Shown: positions 57,930 through 64,000 of the stretch, one piece after another
Layout of the letters: every line of letters starts with the position of its first letter
Position numbering within the stretch: the stretch's first letter is position 1
Assembly (NCBI GenBank): GCA_026182355.1
Contig: JAPFBL010000002.1
Coordinates: 2,666,001 to 2,730,000, forward strand
DNA from: Hermatobates lingyangjiaoensis
Taxonomy: Eukaryota; Arthropoda; Insecta; Hemiptera; Hermatobatidae
Length of the DNA: 64,000 nucleotides
Reading direction: 5' to 3'
The notes under the pieces: generated by a model
The model's input: only the letters and a program-made list of their open reading frames with translations
What the model was told of the DNA's origin: nothing
Database searches by the model: none
Made by a program: the position numbers and the translations under genes

Positions 57930-60745
57930 AACTAACATTCTGAAATTTCTTTATGTAATGTCATATACGACATGACATAATGGTTTAAATTTCGTATATG
58001 GTTTAAAATCGTATATGGTTTAAATTTCGCCGAAATCCGACCAATTTCAGTTCTTATGGGTATCTTCAGCCCTCTTTAAACCCCTTTTTCTTGTCTTGAT
58101 TGAGTTGCTCATTCCACTTAAACCCACCTAAACATTTCACTGAGATGTCACTGGGCTACCTGCCAATACCCACAGAATTCTGTCCAACAGTTTCATGCGC
58201 CCCCTCGAGGTCATCTGTTATCCTTTCAGCCCCCTTTAAACCGGCTTACTTCCATCGAGTTTTTCGTTCACCAAAAGCCTTCATTGAGAGGTTAAAAGTA
58301 TACTCGCCAATTTGCAAGCAATTCTGTCTGGAGGTTTGGGAGTCTATAAAACATTAAGATCAGGCATTCATAAAAACACAGACAAATTTGATATTTTATA
58401 TATAGAGAGAAATTAAAAATGAAGTTTTTTTTATTGAAACGTCTAATGTAAAATACTCAAACTCAACGCCATATTTAAAACTGTTATATAAAGGAACCAC
58501 CAATTGAATGAGCTGCGTTCCCAGCAAAACTTACAACGTTGGTCCAACAGACCTGGTGGTCAGACTATTTGTAATATAGATTTGTGTATTATGTAGTATT
58601 TCTACAATACTATAAATGTGAAGCCTTGTTTGTTAACTTGCACGTTCATGATTAATATGCAACAGTCAATTATTAGTAATGACTTATACCAGCCAAACGT
58701 TTACTAATCATTGACCAAATGATGGATCAATGTAAATTTTTGGTATTTGAGAAAATTAATCAATGTTAATTAATCAATTAATATTTGTAATATTTGATCA
58801 TCAAATCAAATTAAGATAAAATATGGTAATTCCTTTAATGTTATTATTAAATTAAAATTTATTTATCACTTATCTGAGTAGAAAGGAAGAGAAACACAAA
58901 GTCTTCATACAAAAAAAAAATGATTTAATTAAACGATCGTTCTGGAAACGTAGTTTTGATTATCAGATTACATCTACAATACAAAGCAAAAATGTTAAAC
59001 ATTGAAATTTAATAGTGGAAAAGAATCAAAATTTAAACTAATATATAAAATTAAAGGAGTTACATACCTGCCTCAGTAATGTGATGTTGCTGATAAAGAA
59101 GTCAAAGGACACTATAGGAAACAGGGTAATATGAGATTATATTTCCGTAGTGATTACTTACTTGGCTTAGCGAGATTATTTATATTTACGAAGAACCAAT
59201 GCAGTCGATGTATCATAATTCAATTTCCTTTATAGTAAGATGATAGTGGCTCCATTAAAAACAGTATCAGTCTCCAGCTTTAAACTTAGTCGAGTTTAAC
59301 TTTTATCGACCATCCACTAATGTGACATTGATTGTGACAAACCATACACAGTAAAGGAATGACATGACAGAGGCTACAAGACGTCTTACATTGTACTAGT
59401 GCTGTTCAGGTGTTTATCTCAAACTTAGTACATGAATGGTTGGTGAATAATTACGATTTATTATTTTAGTACGGTTCAACCGAATTTACAGCTCTCCTAT
59501 TAAAGCTGTTGTGAATACCATCTATATAGGAGGTTTTAGTCCTGTCCACAAAATTTCTTTCATATATAGTCTTCTCTAATGCATCCCTTGATACTAAAAA
59601 AGCATGATGATTTATCTGTACGTTGAACATGACCTTTGAAGTATTTTACTTGATGGACATGTAGTGCAGTCACGACTGCATTGATTACATCAACTCTCAG
59701 TTGGTTTCTGAGGAATAACAATTCCGCTTATGAAATCCTACATTCATCCACAAAAAAAAAAAAGGTTGCAAATCCTTAATGCTATTTAAAAATTGGTGTG
59801 TATGCTGAGCAAAATGTTTGCCAAGATTTCTCGCTATCCACCCGAGTAGTAATTATGTTTCTCAAGCTGGGATTCTTGCATTGAGTTTGTTCATGGATGT
59901 ATCATGATACGAACTGTCACATGCTATGTGTAGTATGAACAGTGGCGGATTAAAGGAGCCATTTTGTTTGTTTGAATGTGTCTCAGTCAATGTATAGCAA
60001 AAAGACGATTTCAAAATGCACCTTCAACAGACAAAAGAAGAATGATTTCTTTAGCATCATGTAATAATTATTTCCTCTATAATAATTCTTGAACACCAAC
60101 AGTGTAAAAGAATAGGATTCCACTATATTTCTATTTACATCTCTATGCAAACCATCTGATACAATTATGCATTTTTCTAAAGTAAATTAAAAAAAATGGT
60201 TTATTGATAACAACCTGGATTTGAGAATGAACTTAAGCATTACATTAAAATTAAAAATAATTACTTGAAAATGTTTTTATTTTTAAGAAATATAAATGCT
60301 GTGAATAATTATATCATTATTTAGTTGGATTACTAGTTTAATTAAGTGCATCTTATTTCAATGTTTTTGTAAAATTAATTTGCATTTCAAGATAAATTTA
60401 AATCACTAACTGCTGATACTTGGCTTCTTACCTAGAGATTTTGCTGACCACTAATATAGTTCAAATGGAATTAGATTCATTTAATATTTCATTCTCTACA
60501 TTATATTATTCTTTCAATGTGAATCGGTTACTTTCTAAATATACTTATATTTCTCTTTCTTCATAATATTAAGTTTAAATGAATAATTTCATTTTATTTT
60601 CCTAAACTTATCACTTTTATAAAAGAACTTCGAGATTTTAAAAAGTATCCTACAATTATCTAGAATACGTAACTGGATGCTATCCAGAGTATATTTAATA
60701 TTAAATAATACATTTTTTGATACAAGTTCAATGTTTGTCAGCTAT
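57930..60745. other. Mostly AT-rich DNA; repeat-like patch at 57.96-58.36 kb
   Basis: At 57960-58360 phrases recur in altered form ('tatggtttaaatttcg' three times; 'cagccctctttaaacccc' and 'cagccccctttaaaccgg'), suggesting an old tandem or duplicated repeat. The 85-codon frame 58100-58357 lies in it and is unrecognised. The rest is AT-rich without supportable features. Confidence 0.4.
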
Positions 60746-60746
60746 T

Positions 60747-61088
60747 ATTGTTTGTAGTTTAGGTTAGGTTGCAGTGACAGTCCCACTAGAGGACGCACAT
60801 AGGTCGAACATTGGCCGTTTGTGGTACCATACAATAAACATTCTACATTTCTAATCCTAAATTTTGCCTAACTCAAATGTATTTAGAGTTGGGTTCTTTA
60901 ACGACTATCTGACATGATACAGGCTCGGGACCGACGGCTTGACGTCCTTGCCGATGGAAGACATTCTCAGATTTATCACCTCCGGTGTGAATAAATCAAG
61001 GGTCAGAATGAGTGTTGAACCCCTCATTACCAGTCCAGAGGCGAGTACGTTGCCACTGGGATAACCAGGCCCCCTATCATTGTTTGTA
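60747..61088 (-). repeat. Full-length tRNA-derived SINE with target-site duplication
   Basis: The body 60757-61078 lies between two perfect copies of ATTGTTTGTA (60747-60756 and 61079-61088). Tail 'tttaggttaggttgcagtg' on the left, head ending 'gggataaccaggccccc' on the right. With the 29-kb copy this defines the family ends. Confidence 0.92.
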
Positions 61089-61089
61089 A

Positions 61090-63060
61090 CTAAATATATG
61101 GCTGGTTAATTTATAATGTGTAATTGGAGTGTAGTGGAATAATAATAACTCTTGCCAAAATATATTCTTCCAGGATTGCATGTACAAATAAAGGAGACAT
61201 TGCAAAAAAGAATAAAATATCACTCCTGGGTAATTAGATATGGTAGATAAATTATGTAAATAAGCACAAATGAATGAATGCTTATAGCTGTCATTTTAAA
61301 TTTTCTTCGTACTCTAAACATCTTTTTCGATCTTGATCTTTCTAAGACGGTTGTCTGAAGAAAGTGCAACAGTTAATCTACATGTCGCACCTCTCAATAA
61401 AGCTTAATGCCAGATACATGTATACATTCAGACACATGTGGTGTGATTAAGAACTTCGCTGGGTTTTCTTTTTATTGATAATATTGAACCATATGTATTT
61501 TTTTCGTACTTTATCAAAACAGGCAATAGTGTTATGCAACATCTTCAGTGCTTGAAATTTCGTATTCCGTTTTATCTGCAGATATTTTGTGAACATACAA
61601 TATTGGAATAGATATATTACACTAACAATTACAACTATTAAACTTGAGAAGCCCTAGAAGTGCAAAGCTGGTGGGTGTTGTCAAATCTTATAAAAAACAT
61701 GAAAGAAAGTAAATTTTTGAATGAGACATTGCCTGACTAATATACCATGGATTCTCAGTAAAATTCTTTTAATGCAAATAATAAAAATAAATGTAAATAA
61801 AATCAGTCTCATTTAAACTGGCATATAATAATTCAAGTTTTCCTCAATCATCAAATTACAAAATATTGAACTTTTCTTCCAGCTCCCAGAAGGTTTAGAC
61901 AAATTTCAAAAGGCCATTTGAAGTAAAAGTAAAAAAGGATTATGATTATATTTAAATTAAAGATACTATAGTTTCTTTTTTTCTTGAATTAAATATTTTA
62001 AAAATTTGGAATTAATTTGAAAAACCTATCTGGATGTTGACTATCCTTTCTTGGACAATGGACGCATGCTGAATTCTATAGAACTTAATGTTATGCAACT
62101 GGAATTATCTTAGAAAATGATATAATATGTCTTGGGCTTTGTGATATGTATTAAACGACTGTGAACTTAATTATCTTTCATTTATAAGTTAATTTTATAA
62201 GATTAAAAGCAATTTATTTGGTGTATTCTTATCCTTTTTCTTATGTTCTCAAAAACATTTAAGTGACTGAGTAAATGAAGTTTTCATATTTTTGATCAGA
62301 CGTGAATTAGTTATAAATTTTTTGAAAATATTCGTTTTGTGTTTGTATTATTTGTGATAATTGCAATAATATTATATTATTATTACTTATTGCTGTGCAA
62401 ATTGGTAATGCAGTTATTTGTTTACACTCCATTCCTCTAAGCCACTTGAAACTAATCCATTTAATTTAACTTCCCTAACTAGTTTTCAGATTATTGTATT
62501 ATCTGGGAATTGCAACGAAATGATCATTAGGTTTATAACCTTTATAATGATGATATATTTCACCCAAAGTTTATGTCAAAGTCTTTAGAATTCCTCTTTT
62601 GTTTGAACCAGACTGAAGTATCAATTTACGGTTATGCAATCAATGAAGCTTAGTTCATTGTCCCTTTCATACAACCTCTAAAGAGCTGTCTTATATTTGC
62701 ACTGAGAGGAAGCTTAAATCCAGTTGTGCAGTGTAATTCTATGCACTGAAACACCGTGCATCATCGATAAGTCTCAGTCAATGCAATGCAGTGGGATAAA
62801 CGGTTATTCCAATCACCATGCTTGTTTATCCTTCTTTCAATTGTTCCTTACCTAATCCTTCTTCCTTTAAACCTGAATAACTCTGGTATTACTGACATGT
62901 TAACGCAAAAATAAAACAAAACAACATCTCTGGAGTAGTCTAGAATCAACTGGAAGTAACTGTATTATCAAAGCATGATTACTCAATTATTTAATTAATA
63001 TATTATTTTGTGGCTAGCAGATTATAATTATTGTAAAAGAACTAAAACCAACCGTGACAA
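61090..63060. other. AT-rich DNA without recognisable genes
   Basis: No supportable gene or element. Confidence 0.4.
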
Positions 63061-63069
63061 ATTTTGAAG

Positions 63070-63180
63070 GAAATTCTAGAATTTCTGACTGGTCGTCTTC
63101 AACACGTCATTAAAAAACCTTTACTATCCTCCAAAGAAGTTGAAATCCTTGAAATTCTCCTAATGAGAACAGCAAAAACA
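63070..63180 (+). CDS. Candidate 111-nt exon of unidentified plus-strand gene
   Basis: Exactly 37 codons, phase 0 at both ends, between 'aaattttgaag' and a consensus donor 'gtaagt'. It reads EILEFLTGRLQHVIKKPLLS, then SKEVEILEILLMRTAKT, an amphipathic helical pattern typical of helical-repeat or armadillo-like proteins, though no family is identified. The acceptor has a weak pyrimidine tract. After the donor the frame runs on in AT-rich text to a stop at 63280. It could belong to the same gene as the 38-40 kb exons, but its phase does not join directly to 40330, so at least one exon would be missing. Confidence 0.5.
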
Positions 63181-63559
63181 GTAAGTTTATACTTTTATGC
63201 AAATCGGGGGAACATAAAATCATACAGAGCACCGGATTTCATGTTTATTATATCATTCCCGTTGTTTTTTTTCTGTTATTAGTAAAGGATTAATTTTAAT
63301 GTCTCACTGAAAAAAGATTTCTTCATAAACATATTTTTATAACTGTAAGAACTGTTAATAAATTATTTTAAGGTTGCTTGTGCAAGCAGATATCATGTAC
63401 GCATAGTTAGGAATTGGTAGATAATCAAAGATTGTACTAAATTAATTCGTAGATATTAAGCTTAGATCTTTAAGTATGTATGAGAACAACGTGTTTAAAA
63501 TGCGCTTTCAACACAGTATTATTCTTTAAAAGATTTATTAAGTGAAAAAAAATGACTAA

Positions 63560-64000
63560 CTATTTTACTTTACTGTAAGTAAAGTGTAGTGATCGTGAAA
63601 AAATTCAATCACAAGATTTTGACAGAATTACATGTTTTGAGGTTCCAGAAGTCGATTTATGAACTTTTTTCGTTGATGTCTGTGTGTGTGGGTGGGTGAT
63701 TATGTATCCGAAGTTTGTTACCATGCTACGATCCAGAATCTTTGATGAAGCAAGTTGATATTTTGCAGAAAACTGGAACTCATTGTGTAGATGAGCCCTC
63801 TTGTTTGGTAGCAATTATGAATGATGGGAAAGTCACTTTTTTTGGCCAAAAACCTGTTTTTAGACGACCTTTTTTTCCCCTAAAACTACTAATTTTGGAG
63901 TCTTTAAATTTTGAAGACCTGTTATATATTAATAATGTAAACAGTTTGAATAATTTAATTTTTCTGTCAATAGCCGAAAACAAGGAAATAGCTAAAAATG
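63560..64000 (+). repeat. Rep1 interspersed repeat, 5' part, cut by the window end
   Basis: Begins with the hairpin ACTTTACTGTAAGTAAAG (one change), then 'agtgatcgtgaaaaaattca', GT-rich segment, 'gaagcaagttgatattttgc' and 'aaaactactaattttggagtc'. The copy runs off the window. Confidence 0.8.

Noticed and set aside
61345..61400. CUGAAGA followed by a partly paired segment, as another hammerhead
   Set aside because: No GAAA strand or helix III palindrome follows at the required distance.

Overview
This is an AT-rich animal genomic window. Coding signal is sparse, (TA)n microsatellites are abundant, and many short transposable-element remnants can be seen. Nothing is arranged as in bacteria or viruses: there are no operons, ribosome binding sites or dense reading frames. 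The candidate genes are short exons with splice-like borders, so most of the window is probably intron or intergenic DNA. Penelope-like elements (PLEs), a tRNA-derived SINE with a CCTAACCTAACC tail, a Helitron helicase remnant, a Jockey/R1-type LINE and pogo/Tigger-like MITEs suggest an invertebrate, perhaps an arthropod. I cannot name the species.

The main signal is hammerhead ribozymes. About twenty short units, mostly between 15 and 46 kb, carry CUGANGA, helix II, GAAA and a short palindromic helix III. This is the small hammerhead known from PLE terminal repeats. At least eight sequence families occur, each with a different helix III palindrome: AGAUCU, AGGCCU, ACAUGU, ACGCGU, AGCU, ACGU, AAUU and AUAU. 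Many units form near-perfect inverted pairs bordered by (TA)n, so transcripts of either strand would carry a ribozyme or its relic. Two PLE coding remnants lie in the same region: a GIY-YIG endonuclease tail at 16.2 kb and a reverse transcriptase C-terminus at 27.1 kb.

Layout: 0-15 kb holds the end of an interspersed repeat (Rep1), one SINE, a GC-richer repeat-like block at 5.2-6.4 kb, a candidate minus-strand exon near 8 kb, a decayed hammerhead at 8.5 kb, LINE fragments at 11.8 and 12.8 kb and a Helitron helicase remnant at 14 kb. 15-23 kb is the first dense hammerhead and PLE cluster. 25-32 kb holds a LINE reverse transcriptase remnant, the PLE reverse transcriptase remnant, three SINE copies and a Tigger-like MITE nested in a Rep1 copy. 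34-46 kb is the second hammerhead cluster, with three candidate plus-strand exons (38.0-40.3 kb), a full Rep1 copy and a 16-bp minisatellite. 46-64 kb is quieter: a second MITE, a Rep1 copy on the minus strand, two SINEs, two further exon candidates and a final Rep1 copy cut by the window end.

No complete protein-coding gene, tRNA or rRNA gene was identified. The candidate exons at 37,956-40,330 and at 63,070 may belong to one or more large plus-strand genes whose introns host the repeats. I do not recognise the protein.
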